Part shown: one piece after another, positions 1 to 9,020 of the stretch
How the letters are laid out: each line of letters opens with the position of its first letter
Position numbering within the stretch: the stretch's first letter is position 1
NCBI GenBank assembly: GCA_022778805.1
Contig: JALFSN010000003.1
Span: 1 to 64,000 of the forward strand
DNA from: Arcanobacterium sp.
GTDB taxonomy: Bacteria; Actinomycetota; Actinomycetes; Actinomycetales; Actinomycetaceae
Length of the DNA stretch: 64,000 bases
Direction of reading: 5' to 3'
Notes under the pieces: model-generated
The model's database searches: none
What the model saw: the letters and a program-made list of their open reading frames with translations, nothing else
Told to the model about the DNA's origin: nothing
Position numbers and translations under genes: made by a program

Positions 1-167
1 CTTGGTGAATACCAGTCAATATCTCCATTCCAATAGTTCGGATTATTAGTGTCAGGTGTACCGCCCCCAACAACTGTTGCAACTTGATTCAGCGCACGCT
101 GTTCCCAAGCGTCAGTAAAACCAGCAAAGCGAATAGCCGGCGCGTTCGGCGTGTTTTCATTACTCAT
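1..167 (-). CDS. hsdS: Type I restriction-modification specificity subunit HsdS, N-terminal part (cut by window edge)
   Basis: Specificity subunits recognise the two halves of the DNA target and hold HsdM and HsdR together. Only about 55 residues are visible; they include AIRFAGFTDAWEQRALNQV, the very typical opening of HsdS, followed by VVGGGTPDTNN at the start of the first target-recognition domain. The ATG lies inside the last codons of hsdM, giving an 8-base overlap (160-167), so the two genes are translationally coupled. The target sequence cannot be inferred from this fragment, and the rest of the gene, and probably hsdR, lies left of the window. Confidence 0.85.
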   Translation of the reverse strand, partial: MSNENTPNAPAIRFAGFTDAWEQRALNQVATVVGGGTPDTNNPNYWNGDIDWYSP

Positions 168-2754
168 TGCTACCTCCGAGCAACTCGCGCAGCTCGTTCA
201 CCGCTTTCATGTCCGTATCCGAGCCAGTTAAGCCCTCCAGCATTTGAGCAAGCTCGCGCTGAGTGGCGGCAATCTCGGCTTCCAGGCTGGCAAAAGTGGT
301 GGCGTATTTTTTAGCCAAGGCAGCTACTCTCGCTTCCAACTCGCTGATCAGAGTCACTGGTAGAGCGTTGAGCTGCTCAATGAGCGGCGTCACCCATTTA
401 GCCACCAGCAATGGCTCCACCATTTGCTCAGGCAGATTTTCAATCGCCACCTTAGTGTCCTCTGCCAGTTTCAGATTCGCGCTCTTTAGCTCCTTATCCA
501 GCTGCTTCTTTTCATCGAGCAGTTCTTTGGCTCGCACCGCCGCGAACTCAGCACTGCCCTCTGCGAGCTCATCACGGCGCGTCGACTTCAAAATTTCCTT
601 GGCGCGCCTCGTGACCGCTACCGTCACGAAAGCATCAGAATTATCGTTTAATTCCTCTTTCAGATCGTCTTTATCCGACTCGCTCAAGCCCTCTAAAAGT
701 TCCTGGATTTGAGCCGTCACCGTAGCGCCAGCATCTGCCAATTCGCGCACTTCACGAGCCGATTCGCTCAGAAATTGCTCTTGCACCAGTTCGAAAGGCA
801 AAATGTGCCCCACCCAGCCATCTTGCACTTCGGCGTCTTTACCGTTTTTCTTTTTCACCACTATGAGTGGATCCACACGCCGAATCGCCGACTCTCCTTC
901 GCTCTGAATCATCTCCAGATCAATGGCCACCTTTTCCCAATGATCGTGCACCACCTGATAGGCGCTATAAGGATCCACCAACGGCACTTCGCTCAGCCGC
1001 GCAAAAATATCTGCAGTGAGCGCGTCTTCCGTTTTGCTCAGCGCCACGCTGGCTCTCTGCTGCACAAGAACTTCACACAAAGTATCTTGCAGTCCCGCAA
1101 GTGCGCGGCTGAAACCTTCCTTAAACGCGGCCACGGCAGGGGAATTCTCAATGATCTCCTTCAAATCCTCTTGCACAGGGTGGGCATAGCCGCTATCTCC
1201 CAGCTCAAACAGAGCCTCGCGCAGGCCGGGCAGCGCCTGCCAAAACTCGCTCAAAGCATCAATTTCACGCGCAGGAATACCGCCAAACATCGAGGCATAC
1301 ACGTCCCACGTTTCGGGCGGCTCGGAAGAATCCACATAGCGGGGAATATTGAGGTTGTAGTCGTTAGCGCGAATCTCATCGCGAGAGACTAGCCGCGAAA
1401 ACTTTGCCACGCTGCGCCGAGAGGCCACTGTATCGGCAATACGGCGAATATCCGAAGCGCGCAACACATTGTTTTTGCCCTCTTTCGCAAAGCCTTTCGA
1501 GGCATCCACGATCAAGACATCGGTGTGGGGGCGGCGCTGCCTAAGCACCATGATGATAGTAGGAATACCCGTGCCAAAAAAGATATTCGCAGGAAGCCCG
1601 ATAATGGCATCAATATGGTTGTTTTCGATCAGATTTTTGCGGATCTGCCCCTCTTCTCCTCCACGGAAAAGTACACCGTGGGGTAAAATGATGGTCATTA
1701 TGCCGTCAGGCTTCAAGTGATACAAATCGTGGAGCAAAAAAGCATAATCGGCTTTAGATTTGGGAGCTAAGCCGAAACGAGCATAACGCGGATCCGATTC
1801 CTTGCCCTTGGGATCCCATTGCTGAGAATACGGCGGGTTGGAGACCACCGCGTCCACATAAAGCGGATCATAAGTATTCGCCGGATCGTCGTCTTCAAAA
1901 TAAGGCCAGTCATCTTCCAAAGTGTCGGCATTGCGGGTGACAATATTGTCTGGCTTAATACCGCGCATAATCAGATTCATGCGGGTGAGGTTATAAGTGT
2001 TCGCCTTTAGCTCTTGGGCAAAGTATTTGATCTTGTCGGCATCATCCATGTGGCGAGCCACGGCGCGGCCGATATTCAGCAGCAGCGAACCTGAGCCGCT
2101 CGTGGGATCGTAAATCTGGATTTCTTTGCGATCGTGCAGATGGTCGGCAATAATGTGGCTCATCAGCAGGCTCACCTCGTGTGGGGTGTAAAACTCGCCT
2201 GCTTTCTTACCCGCATTCGCAGCAAAATTAGAGATCAGATACTCATAAATGAAACCCAGCACGTCATAATCAGCCTTGCCATCCATCGGAATATCTTTAA
2301 TCAGATAGATCAGATCGCGCACAGCTTTTGTCTGCGAGGCCGCCGAATCACCCAGCTTAGAAAGGCCCGTCTGCAACGTATCGAAAATCCCGGCAAACAC
2401 CTTTTTATATTTCGGAGCAATCAGGCGCGCAAAAGCAGAAAGTCCATCACGTACATTCGCAATCTCAAAATCTGCGCCTGCCGCAATCCAGGTGGAAAAC
2501 AGATTCTCATAAGCAATGAAATAGCCCAGATTAGACTGCACATGGCGCACCACGCTTGAATCCGCTTCGGTGAGGAAAGCCGGCAGCTCGGCGGTAGTTG
2601 CCCCCTGCGAAGCCATAAACTTCAGTTCCCTATCAGAGAGGAACTTATAGAAAATAAAGCCCAAAATATAGTCTTTATATTCATTCGCCTCGATCTTTGA
2701 GCGCATCTTATTTGCGCTTTGCCAAATCTTAGCTGCCAACTGCTGCTTATTCAC
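160..2754 (-). CDS. hsdM: Type I restriction-modification N6-adenine methyltransferase subunit HsdM
   Basis: Modification subunit that methylates adenine in the host target and, with HsdS and HsdR, forms the restriction complex. The N-terminal HsdM_N helical domain is recognisable (KIWQSANKMRSKIEANEYKD), followed by the SAM-binding motif DPTSGSGS near residue 220 and the catalytic NPPY near residue 308. At about 864 residues it is much longer than the classical ~500-530 aa HsdM; the extra C-terminal part is charged and predicted coiled coil (for example AKELLDEKKQLDKELKSA). GTG at 2754 is chosen because AAAGGAG sits five bases upstream; a TTG one codon earlier is too close to it. It overlaps hsdS by 8 bases. 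Confidence 0.93.
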   Translation of the reverse strand: MNKQQLAAKIWQSANKMRSKIEANEYKDYILGFIFYKFLSDRELKFMASQGATTAELPAFLTEADSSVVRHVQSNLGYFIAYENLFSTWIAAGADFEIANVRDGLSAFARLIAPKYKKVFAGIFDTLQTGLSKLGDSAASQTKAVRDLIYLIKDIPMDGKADYDVLGFIYEYLISNFAANAGKKAGEFYTPHEVSLLMSHIIADHLHDRKEIQIYDPTSGSGSLLLNIGRAVARHMDDADKIKYFAQELKANTYNLTRMNLIMRGIKPDNIVTRNADTLEDDWPYFEDDDPANTYDPLYVDAVVSNPPYSQQWDPKGKESDPRYARFGLAPKSKADYAFLLHDLYHLKPDGIMTIILPHGVLFRGGEEGQIRKNLIENNHIDAIIGLPANIFFGTGIPTIIMVLRQRRPHTDVLIVDASKGFAKEGKNNVLRASDIRRIADTVASRRSVAKFSRLVSRDEIRANDYNLNIPRYVDSSEPPETWDVYASMFGGIPAREIDALSEFWQALPGLREALFELGDSGYAHPVQEDLKEIIENSPAVAAFKEGFSRALAGLQDTLCEVLVQQRASVALSKTEDALTADIFARLSEVPLVDPYSAYQVVHDHWEKVAIDLEMIQSEGESAIRRVDPLIVVKKKNGKDAEVQDGWVGHILPFELVQEQFLSESAREVRELADAGATVTAQIQELLEGLSESDKDDLKEELNDNSDAFVTVAVTRRAKEILKSTRRDELAEGSAEFAAVRAKELLDEKKQLDKELKSANLKLAEDTKVAIENLPEQMVEPLLVAKWVTPLIEQLNALPVTLISELEARVAALAKKYATTFASLEAEIAATQRELAQMLEGLTGSDTDMKAVNELRELLGGSNE

Positions 2755-2831
2755 CAATGCTCCTTTGTGCGCCCAGATTCGCCTATGACTGTGAAAAGTC
2801 TAGCAACTGGCACAGCTGGTGTGTTGCCTAA

Positions 2832-3002
2832 GACCAGATCAACGATGGCTTCCACGGTTCATATGATGGGGACGCTACCGAGCACGAGCTAGCGATATAT
2901 TTCAACCACGTGCTGCTCTCCAAGTGTGAAGCAATGTGGGTGCATACGCTGCACAACGAGACAGGCCTGAGCGACCCATTACTCCGCCACCACTTCCAAT
3001 AG
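2832..3002 (+). pseudogene. Degraded C-terminal fragment resembling DUF4406/DUF7768-type proteins
   Basis: A 56-codon open stretch begins straight after a TAA, has no usable start, and ends with TAG five bases before the sigma-factor stop codon on the other strand. The peptide contains DGDATEHELAIYFNHVLL and SKCEAMWV, which resembles the 'DDxxPxERELGLxFGxxLLxKCDExWVFG' end of DUF4406/DUF7768 proteins carried by phages and integrative elements. The match is from memory of the family pattern, so it is tentative. If right, this is a relic of a mobile element next to the restriction locus. Confidence 0.35.
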
Positions 3003-3006
3003 GCCG

Positions 3007-4740
3007 CTACTCCAGATAATCGCGCAGTACCTGCGAGCGGGAAGGATGACGAAGTTTGCTCATCGTCTTCGATTCGATCTGGCGGATGCGCTCGCGCGTG
3101 ACCCCGTAAACTTTACCAATCTCGTCGAGAGTCTTCGCCTGCCCGTCGGTCATCCCGAAACGCATGGCCACCACGCCAGCTTCACGTTCAGAGAGAGTGT
3201 CAAGCACTTGGCGGAGCTGCTCCTGCAGCAGCATATGATCAACAGCTTCCGTTGGCGCCACCGCTTCGGAATCTTCAATGAGATCGCCAAACTCGCTATC
3301 ACCATCTTCCCCGAGCGGCGTGTGCAGCGAAATTGGCTCGCGGCCATACTTTTGCACTTCCACCACTTTTTCTTCAGTCATATCCAGCTCTTTGGCGAGT
3401 TCTGGCACGGTGGGTTCACGCCCCAAATCCTGCAGCATCTGCCGCTGCACACGCGCCAACTTGTTGATCACTTCCACCATATGCACAGGAATGCGAATCG
3501 TGCGCGCCTGATCGGCCATGGCGCGGGTGATCGCCTGCCGAATCCACCAGGTCGCGTACGTGGAAAACTTGTAGCCTTTGGCATAGTCGAATTTCTCGAC
3601 AGCGCGCACCAAGCCGAGATTACCCTCTTGAATGAGATCAAGGAACAGCATACCGCGGCCGGTATAGCGTTTGGCCAGAGAAACTACCAGGCGCAGATTG
3701 GCTTCCAGCAAGTGATTCTTGGCATTGTGCCCGTCGCGCGAAATGAGCACGAGTTCACGCCGATATTTCGGATCGTCAATCTGCGTCGTCTCCAGCAAAT
3801 GCTTAGCATACAGACCCGCTTCGATGCGCTTTGCCAACTCCACTTCCTGCTCGGCGTTGAGCAGCGCCACCTTGCCAATCTGCTTGAGGTAATCTTTCAC
3901 GGGATCAGCTGTGGCGCCAGCCACGTGGACACGCTGCTGCGGTTCATCTGTATCGTCCGAATCTTTCATGACGAAAGCGCCCGACTGCTTTGCATGAGCA
4001 CTCTTTGCCGTCACCACGACGGCGTCAGAATCCTCAGTTTCATCAGCAGATTCGGCGCTCCGATCATCCTCAGATGAATCGTCTAAATCGTCGTCACTAG
4101 AATCGTCGTCACTCTCGTCAGAGTCGAGATCGTCATCATCTCCCAGATCATCATCGAGGTCTTCATCCAGGTCAATATCGTCGTCATCGATCACATCTGG
4201 CTCGTCAGGAGTCTGCTCTGAGGCGAGATTATCAGGATCGCCGTCAGCGCCAGATTTCGGCTCCGGCGCGGGTGCATCAGCCGCCGCTTCTGACTGCCGA
4301 TCAGCTCCATCCACAGAGTGAGTAGATTTCTTGTGCCCTGCAGCTTTGCTAACTTTCTTAGCTGCTGTCCCCTGCTTCGCGGCAGGCTGCGCAGCGGCAC
4401 TCTCATCCGTCTCCTGTGCCTTTGAAGTCTTTTTAGCGGAGCGATTGCCAACGGCTTGCGCGGATACATCAGCCTTGGCATTCTTCTCAGATGCACTCTT
4501 CACGGTACTAGCGGCAGCTTGAGCTGCATCAAAATTAATGAGGTCTGCTTTCGTCATTGCCTGTGCCTGAGCGGCAGTGAGTTCGCCGCGCGCCACACGA
4601 TATGCTTCCCACTCAGATTTATGGGCACGCTTGACAGGTGCAGCGAGTTCGGCATTGTCAGCGGCCACAGCAGACGCCTTTCCCGATGCCGTCGTTTTCT
4701 TTACAGCTTTCGCCTTTGTTGTTGCACTCGAAGCAGCCAC
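3007..4740 (-). CDS. rpoD: Principal RNA polymerase sigma factor (SigA/HrdB/RpoD)
   Basis: Primary sigma-70 factor that directs RNA polymerase to housekeeping promoters. Region 2 is complete ([20 protein letters not shown], then [20 protein letters not shown]), as are region 3 and the region 4 helix-turn-helix near the C-terminus ([19 protein letters not shown]). The N-terminal ~280 residues are an extension: Ala/Lys-rich first, then an extremely acidic Asp/Ser/Glu block of about 60 residues, the actinobacterial counterpart of region 1.1. The start is taken as GTG 4740, with GGAAAGG six bases upstream; TTG 4761 and GTG 4755 are in frame but worse placed. DUF4192 is encoded just upstream, as in many actinobacteria. 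Confidence 0.96.
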   Translation of the reverse strand: MAASSATTKAKAVKKTTASGKASAVAADNAELAAPVKRAHKSEWEAYRVARGELTAAQAQAMTKADLINFDAAQAAASTVKSASEKNAKADVSAQAVGNRSAKKTSKAQETDESAAAQPAAKQGTAAKKVSKAAGHKKSTHSVDGADRQSEAAADAPAPEPKSGADGDPDNLASEQTPDEPDVIDDDDIDLDEDLDDDLGDDDDLDSDESDDDSSDDDLDDSSEDDRSAESADETEDSDAVVVTAKSAHAKQSGAFVMKDSDDTDEPQQRVHVAGATADPVKDYLKQIGKVALLNAEQEVELAKRIEAGLYAKHLLETTQIDDPKYRRELVLISRDGHNAKNHLLEANLRLVVSLAKRYTGRGMLFLDLIQEGNLGLVRAVEKFDYAKGYKFSTYATWWIRQAITRAMADQARTIRIPVHMVEVINKLARVQRQMLQDLGREPTVPELAKELDMTEEKVVEVQKYGREPISLHTPLGEDGDSEFGDLIEDSEAVAPTEAVDHMLLQEQLRQVLDTLSEREAGVVAMRFGMTDGQAKTLDEIGKVYGVTRERIRQIESKTMSKLRHPSRSQVLRDYLE

Positions 4741-5018
4741 GTGCACCCTTTCCACGTTCAATCGCCTTCATCGCATTCGATCTCATACTCAGCCACGATA
4801 TTATAGCCCGAAAAGCTGAATAACCTTAAATATTTCTGCTTGAGGCAACGTGATGTGCACTGATATTATTCCTGGTTATTCTCGGTGATTTCTTCGGCGG
4901 ATTTTCAACTGCAAGCCACATCCATTCACCATTCCGTAAGTCATACCCATCCAGTAGACCATGCCATTCAGTAGACCGTCCACTCGGTAAACCGCACTAC
5001 GCAGCGCGTACTGCGTTG

Positions 5019-6407
5019 CTAGTTGTTACGAGTGGCAACGCTCTCCACCCACGGCGGCGGCAGCTGCACACTCACCGCATAGTGCACGAGTTTTGCCAAC
5101 GAACATTCAGGGCTTTGCGCGAGGGCGCATTCAGCAGCGTGCATGGCCGCACTCCCCTCTCCGAGCCACCAGTGCAGATATGCCACCGTGGCATAAGCAT
5201 GTGCTCCGCAAGTGCCAGCTAGCGTATTGAGAAACGTGATAAAGCCAATAACCGCGTGCACCTTTTCCGCATCGGGCATTGCCTCGCTTGCCTCACCCAT
5301 CAGCGCCACCAATTTTCGATCGCTCACATTCGTCACGCTGCAGATCGTGGGGAACACGGCAAAGAGAATCACTCGATCGCGCACTTTCTGGCAGATGAGC
5401 TGAGCTAGTAGCTCTCCCGCACGCTGCGGGGATTTCGCCACATCAGCGTAGTGGTATTTTTCCCATGAGACACTTGAGACACTTTCCCTAACGCCCTCCC
5501 TCACAGTTTCTTCCGAGCGCTTCGTTCTTTCCGAATCTCTTAGAGCAGGCTGTTCTCTCGGAGCAAGCTGTCTCGGCACGAGCCGCTTCAGCCGTCTCGG
5601 CATCAGCTGCTCCAGTGAATCATTCCATTGAGAGAACGAGGGCACGTCGTTCCCCGCAGTGATGCTGCCTGCACTTTTCCGGTAGGAACGCCGAGAGCAC
5701 TGCTGCCACACTTCCGGAAGCGTGGCAGCTTGAGTAATCGCCATTTTCACCGCAGGAATGGGAGGAATAAAACTCTGAGAATGAGGAGCAGCGACGTCAT
5801 CCCCACTGTTCAGCGCACGGCCAGTGGGAGAATCAAGTAACTGCGAAAGGGGATGAAGTGCCTGAGATGCGCGCGCAACGGCGAGCCAGAACTGACTCCC
5901 TGAATATGGACGCTCTGGATGTTCGCACTGGTCTTTCTGATGCTCCCAGCCATCACGGGCATCCAGCAGAGCTCCCATATCCACCCACTGCGCCCTATCG
6001 ACAAGGGCGCAATAGACAATGACACCAGCACACCCAGGATTCCCCAGTGTTTTTTCCGAGGCGGTGACGGCCTCGGCGCTGCTCACCACTTCTACAAGCT
6101 GCTCTGGGTGCGCAAGTGCGCGCTCGACGTCGTCACAAAACCACACAAGCGCTAATAGATGCACGCGATATGTGCGGACGAATGTGCGCAGCTGCAGCGT
6201 GAGTATCTCTGCTGGCAGAGGTGAGGCCGCAATCGGAAAGCTCATCATCGGGCCAGCCTCATGCTGTTCCCCAGCTGCACATTCATGATGCAATGGTCGC
6301 GTTCGGCTGAGCGAAAGCGCCACTAGCTTCCCCTCTGGCCAGTAGCCGAGTATGTGAGCTATCACGAGCGCAGCTTCAGCGGGCTGCGAAAGTCGAATCG
6401 TCTGCAT
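5019..6407 (-). CDS. DUF4192 domain protein
   Basis: A 462-residue cytoplasmic protein of the actinobacterial DUF4192 family, function unknown. The family start is visible (AEAALVIAHILGYWPEGKLVALSLS, comparable to 'ALvaavP.lLGF.PedSLVvv'), and the C-terminal part (GAHAYATVAYLHWWLGEGSA) matches the family's final alpha-helical region of the type 'LLaf.aw..G.g..A..Al'. A middle stretch of about 60 residues (near 270-330) is Arg/Glu/Ser-rich and looks like a poorly conserved linker. It is transcribed in the same direction as the adjacent sigma-factor gene, which it commonly accompanies. No ribosome binding site is clear before the ATG. Confidence 0.8.
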   Translation of the reverse strand: MQTIRLSQPAEAALVIAHILGYWPEGKLVALSLSRTRPLHHECAAGEQHEAGPMMSFPIAASPLPAEILTLQLRTFVRTYRVHLLALVWFCDDVERALAHPEQLVEVVSSAEAVTASEKTLGNPGCAGVIVYCALVDRAQWVDMGALLDARDGWEHQKDQCEHPERPYSGSQFWLAVARASQALHPLSQLLDSPTGRALNSGDDVAAPHSQSFIPPIPAVKMAITQAATLPEVWQQCSRRSYRKSAGSITAGNDVPSFSQWNDSLEQLMPRRLKRLVPRQLAPREQPALRDSERTKRSEETVREGVRESVSSVSWEKYHYADVAKSPQRAGELLAQLICQKVRDRVILFAVFPTICSVTNVSDRKLVALMGEASEAMPDAEKVHAVIGFITFLNTLAGTCGAHAYATVAYLHWWLGEGSAAMHAAECALAQSPECSLAKLVHYAVSVQLPPPWVESVATRNN

Positions 6408-6571
6408 GTATCCATAACACGCGCCTATCGCGTTCTACGAACCTTGCTACATGCGCCCGTGGATAACGCCGTCACGCACCTAAACTGTGCACAGGAGAAG
6501 AACCACCTCGGGAACTGCGCCAGACCTGATCCAAGCACTGCACGGTACACTGTGTGCACCGCGCGGCATAC

Positions 6572-6630
6572 TCCCCTTTTTCACTTCCTTCTTCGCTTTC
6601 TCTTCCGTGCCCTCCCCTGCTCCTCACCCG
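6572..6630. other. Pyrimidine-rich tract downstream of the symporter gene
   Basis: About 60 bases are almost all C and T on the plus strand, hence purine-rich in the minus-strand transcript that would leave the symporter gene. It lies in the 290-bp gap between the symporter stop and the DUF4192 start. No hairpin terminator is visible in that gap. The role is unknown. Confidence 0.4.
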
Positions 6631-6697
6631 CTGCGCACCTATCTACACAGTGGCTTACCTGCACACTGGCTGCGCATCTACCTGCGCTCAGCTACGC

Positions 6698-8293
6698 CTA
6701 GGCTCCGTAGCCCAAAATGATAGGGCCAAGATAGACCGTCCACAGCGTAATCAAGACGATGCCGATGAGATTCAACCAGAGGCCAGCTTTCACCATCTGC
6801 TTGATCTTGATGTAGCCAGACCCGAACGCAATGGCATTTGGCGGAGTCGCCACTGGAAGCATGAACGCGCACGTAGCAGCAAGCGCCACAGGGATGACCA
6901 GCAGTTGCACATCCACGCCCATGCCAATTGCCACGGATCCAATAATTGGCAGGAACGCCGCCGCCGTAGCTGTATTGGAGGTGAGTTCCGTCAAGAAAAT
7001 CACCATCGCCGTCAAGACCGCCACAATCAAGATGATCGGAGCACCGGCCATCCCCGCAGCTTTATCGCCAATCCAGTTCGAGAGGCCAGAGGTGCCAAAC
7101 ATTCCAGCGAGCGAGAGTCCACCACCAAAGAGCAGCAGCACATCCCATGGAATATCTTTGGCGCTCTCCCAATCGAGAATCGGTATGCCGTTGGGATGCA
7201 GATGCGCAGGGGTGAGGAAAAGGATGAGCGCGATAGCCATGGCGATGTAGGCATCGCTGATCGGTCCTTCTGGCCAGAACGTCGGAATAATAATCCACGC
7301 GAGGGCACCGCAGATGAAGATGATCATCACGATCTTTTCCTGAGCACTCATCGGTCCCATCTCTTTGAGCTGCGTGCGAATGAGCTCCCGCCCTCCAGGG
7401 ATTTCTTCCATTTCCGGCTTGTAGAGACGAACCAGAAGCTGCCAGGCGATGAGGAGGAAGAGCCATGCAAGTGGCGTGGCAAACAGCATCCACTGGCCAA
7501 AGTTGAGCGTAATATCGTGGTTCTCCTGCAAATAGCCACGCAGCAGCGCATTAGGAGGCGTGCCGATGAGCGTGGAAAGCGACGCAATAGATGCCGCATA
7601 GGCAATGCCCAGCATTAACGCCGTACCAAAATTGCTCATCTTTCCGTCTTTCGTCTCCAGCTGCCCCACCGTGCTGAGCACTGAAATGCCGATCGGCAGC
7701 ATCATCACGGCCGTGGCAGTATTGCTCACCCACATGGAGAGGAAACCAGTAGCCACCATAAATCCGAGCACCATACGTTTGGGCTTGGTACCGATGAGCA
7801 ATACGATGGCGAAAGCTAGACGGCGATGGAAATTCCAGCGTTGCATGGCCAAGGCGAGGAAGAAACCACCCATAAAGAGGAAGATCGTATCGGAGGCATA
7901 GGGAGTAGCAGTGGCTTTGAACGTCGCCACACCAAAGAGTGGGAACGTGACCAGGGGAACGAGCGCGGTCGCAGCCAATGGGATTGCTTCAAAAATCCAC
8001 CACACAGCCATCAGCACCGCCACAGCAGCCGTGAAAGCAATGTTGTTGGCGGCCACGGTCGGATCAATCACCGCGGCGGGATCTTTATCCTGCGCTGCTT
8101 TCGTCAGCGTTTCCAGCAGAGAACTGCTGAGCTCGCGTGGAAATACGTAGTAGACAATAATGCCGAGCGCGATACCGCCGAAGATTCCTAGCAGACGCTT
8201 CAACAATCGGTTACCGCTTTGCGGTTTGTCGAGAGAGCCTTGGGCAATATTGGTACTCTCTCGGATTTCGGGAGTGATATCTGGAAGAGCCAT
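6698..8293 (-). CDS. DASS-family sodium-coupled dicarboxylate/anion symporter
   Basis: Inner-membrane divalent anion:Na+ symporter (SLC13/SdcS type), probably importing C4-dicarboxylates such as succinate, malate or fumarate. The 531-residue protein is strongly hydrophobic with a pseudo-two-fold repeat. Both signature SNT motifs that build the sodium and substrate sites are present (SNTATAVMMLPIGISV and SNTATAAAFLPIIGSV), each followed by the paired proline loop (IGTPPNALL and VATPPNAIA). The start is ATG 8293, preceded by GAAAGGTTAAGG; a longer frame upstream reads as unrelated Cys/Arg-rich sequence. It appears to be monocistronic, with a large regulatory-looking upstream region. The exact substrate cannot be told from sequence. 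Confidence 0.9.
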   Translation of the reverse strand: MALPDITPEIRESTNIAQGSLDKPQSGNRLLKRLLGIFGGIALGIIVYYVFPRELSSSLLETLTKAAQDKDPAAVIDPTVAANNIAFTAAVAVLMAVWWIFEAIPLAATALVPLVTFPLFGVATFKATATPYASDTIFLFMGGFFLALAMQRWNFHRRLAFAIVLLIGTKPKRMVLGFMVATGFLSMWVSNTATAVMMLPIGISVLSTVGQLETKDGKMSNFGTALMLGIAYAASIASLSTLIGTPPNALLRGYLQENHDITLNFGQWMLFATPLAWLFLLIAWQLLVRLYKPEMEEIPGGRELIRTQLKEMGPMSAQEKIVMIIFICGALAWIIIPTFWPEGPISDAYIAMAIALILFLTPAHLHPNGIPILDWESAKDIPWDVLLLFGGGLSLAGMFGTSGLSNWIGDKAAGMAGAPIILIVAVLTAMVIFLTELTSNTATAAAFLPIIGSVAIGMGVDVQLLVIPVALAATCAFMLPVATPPNAIAFGSGYIKIKQMVKAGLWLNLIGIVLITLWTVYLGPIILGYGA

Positions 8294-8620
8294 CCTTAAC
8301 CTTTCTTGTGCTGAGATATATCCGCAGACCAGTGCAGGTGCAGCGCGCCCTGAGGCATCGCGTCTTAGAGCATCACCCAGCGCACTCCGAGAGCACCGCC
8401 AAAGCACCGCCAAGGCACCGCTTCCGAATAGTGAGCTATTTCGAACAGTGTCAGAGCAGTGACGCCGTGCTGCACAGCATGTAGCGACGCCGTGGAGGCA
8501 GTGACACACAGCGCCGTGCGCCACTGAAAGCCCCCTGCCAAGACGCTTCGCGGGTCTGAAGATGTGGGAGAGATCTGCGGATTAGGTTTGTCAATTACAT
8601 CGATTCGGTTAAATTCTGCT

Positions 8621-8650
8621 GCAGAAAATCTCAGCATTGAGATTTTCTGC
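8621..8650. promoter_or_regulatory. Perfect 13-bp inverted repeat, candidate operator
   Basis: GCAGAAAATCTCA and its exact reverse complement are separated by four bases (GCAT). It lies about 330 bp upstream of the symporter start. No T-run follows on either strand, so it is not a classical terminator; a dimeric regulator site or an mRNA leader hairpin are the main options. Confidence 0.5.
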
Positions 8651-8740
8651 GACATAAGTCCTATGTTAATGACAAGTAGAAATTAAATATGTATTTACGT
8701 CGAGATAGTTGCCGAATCGTTACAATTGTCTCACATTGTG

Positions 8741-8826
8741 GATACCAGTGGGTGCCTGACTGGATACCAGTGGGTACCTAACTGACCATAGTGGGCGCCT
8801 GACTGGCTGCGGTGGGTGTCTGACTG
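8741..8826. repeat. Four degenerate tandem repeats of 21-22 bp
   Basis: The units start at 8741, 8763, 8785 and 8806 and share the pattern 'nnAGTGGGTGCCTGACTG'. The first two are 22 bp and differ at two positions; the last two are 21 bp and more diverged. They are non-coding. Confidence 0.8.
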
Positions 8827-8834
8827 GACAAACG

Positions 8835-8953
8835 CACGGCGCGCCGGTAACCACCATAATCTCAACCAGTGAAAGAGCGGCGAACCACGGCACCTCAATT
8901 GTCCAGCACCGCAGACGTCTCGACTAGCCAAACACCACGGCGCGCCGGTAACC
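8835..8953. repeat. 18-bp direct repeat pair (CACGGCGCGCCGGTAACC)
   Basis: Perfect copies at 8835-8852 and 8936-8953. The core GGCGCGCC is itself palindromic, and a third partial copy (CAGCGCGCCG) follows at about 8957. Confidence 0.75.
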
Positions 8954-9008
8954 GCCACAGCGCGCCGACCAACCAGATATCACAAAGCCAGATCAGCAGG
9001 TCAGTCGG

Positions 9009-9014
9009 TAGACT
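9009..9014 (+). promoter_or_regulatory. Putative -10 element of idsA (TAGACT)
   Basis: TAGACT ends six bases before the ATG, the spacing expected for a transcript that begins at the start codon. A GGAGG also sits immediately before the ATG, so normal initiation cannot be excluded. Confidence 0.4.
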
Positions 9015-9020
9015 GGAGGC

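Larger units (their letters stand above)
8294..9020. other. Long intergenic region between divergent symporter and idsA genes
   Basis: This 727-bp gap holds no convincing gene. It contains a perfect inverted repeat (8621-8650), four degenerate 21-22 bp tandem units (8741-8826), an 18-bp direct repeat (8835-8852 and 8936-8953), and the putative idsA promoter at its right edge. Promoters for both divergent genes must lie here. Confidence 0.7.

Noticed and set aside
263..712. Open frame opposite hsdM
   Set aside because: Ser/Ala-rich antisense translation of a clearly coding hsdM region; no homology or ribosome site.
1..2754. A larger novel defence island around hsdM/hsdS
   Set aside because: Only ordinary type I components are visible and the right flank is the housekeeping sigma factor; anything further lies outside the window.
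3046..4077. Long open frame (343 codons) opposite the sigma-factor gene
   Set aside because: Composition rich in His, Phe and Arg typical of antisense frames; the sigma factor on the other strand has complete conserved regions.
6554..7618. 354-codon frame opposite the DASS symporter
   Set aside because: Arg/His/Asp-rich antisense shadow of a gene with intact SNT motifs on the other strand.
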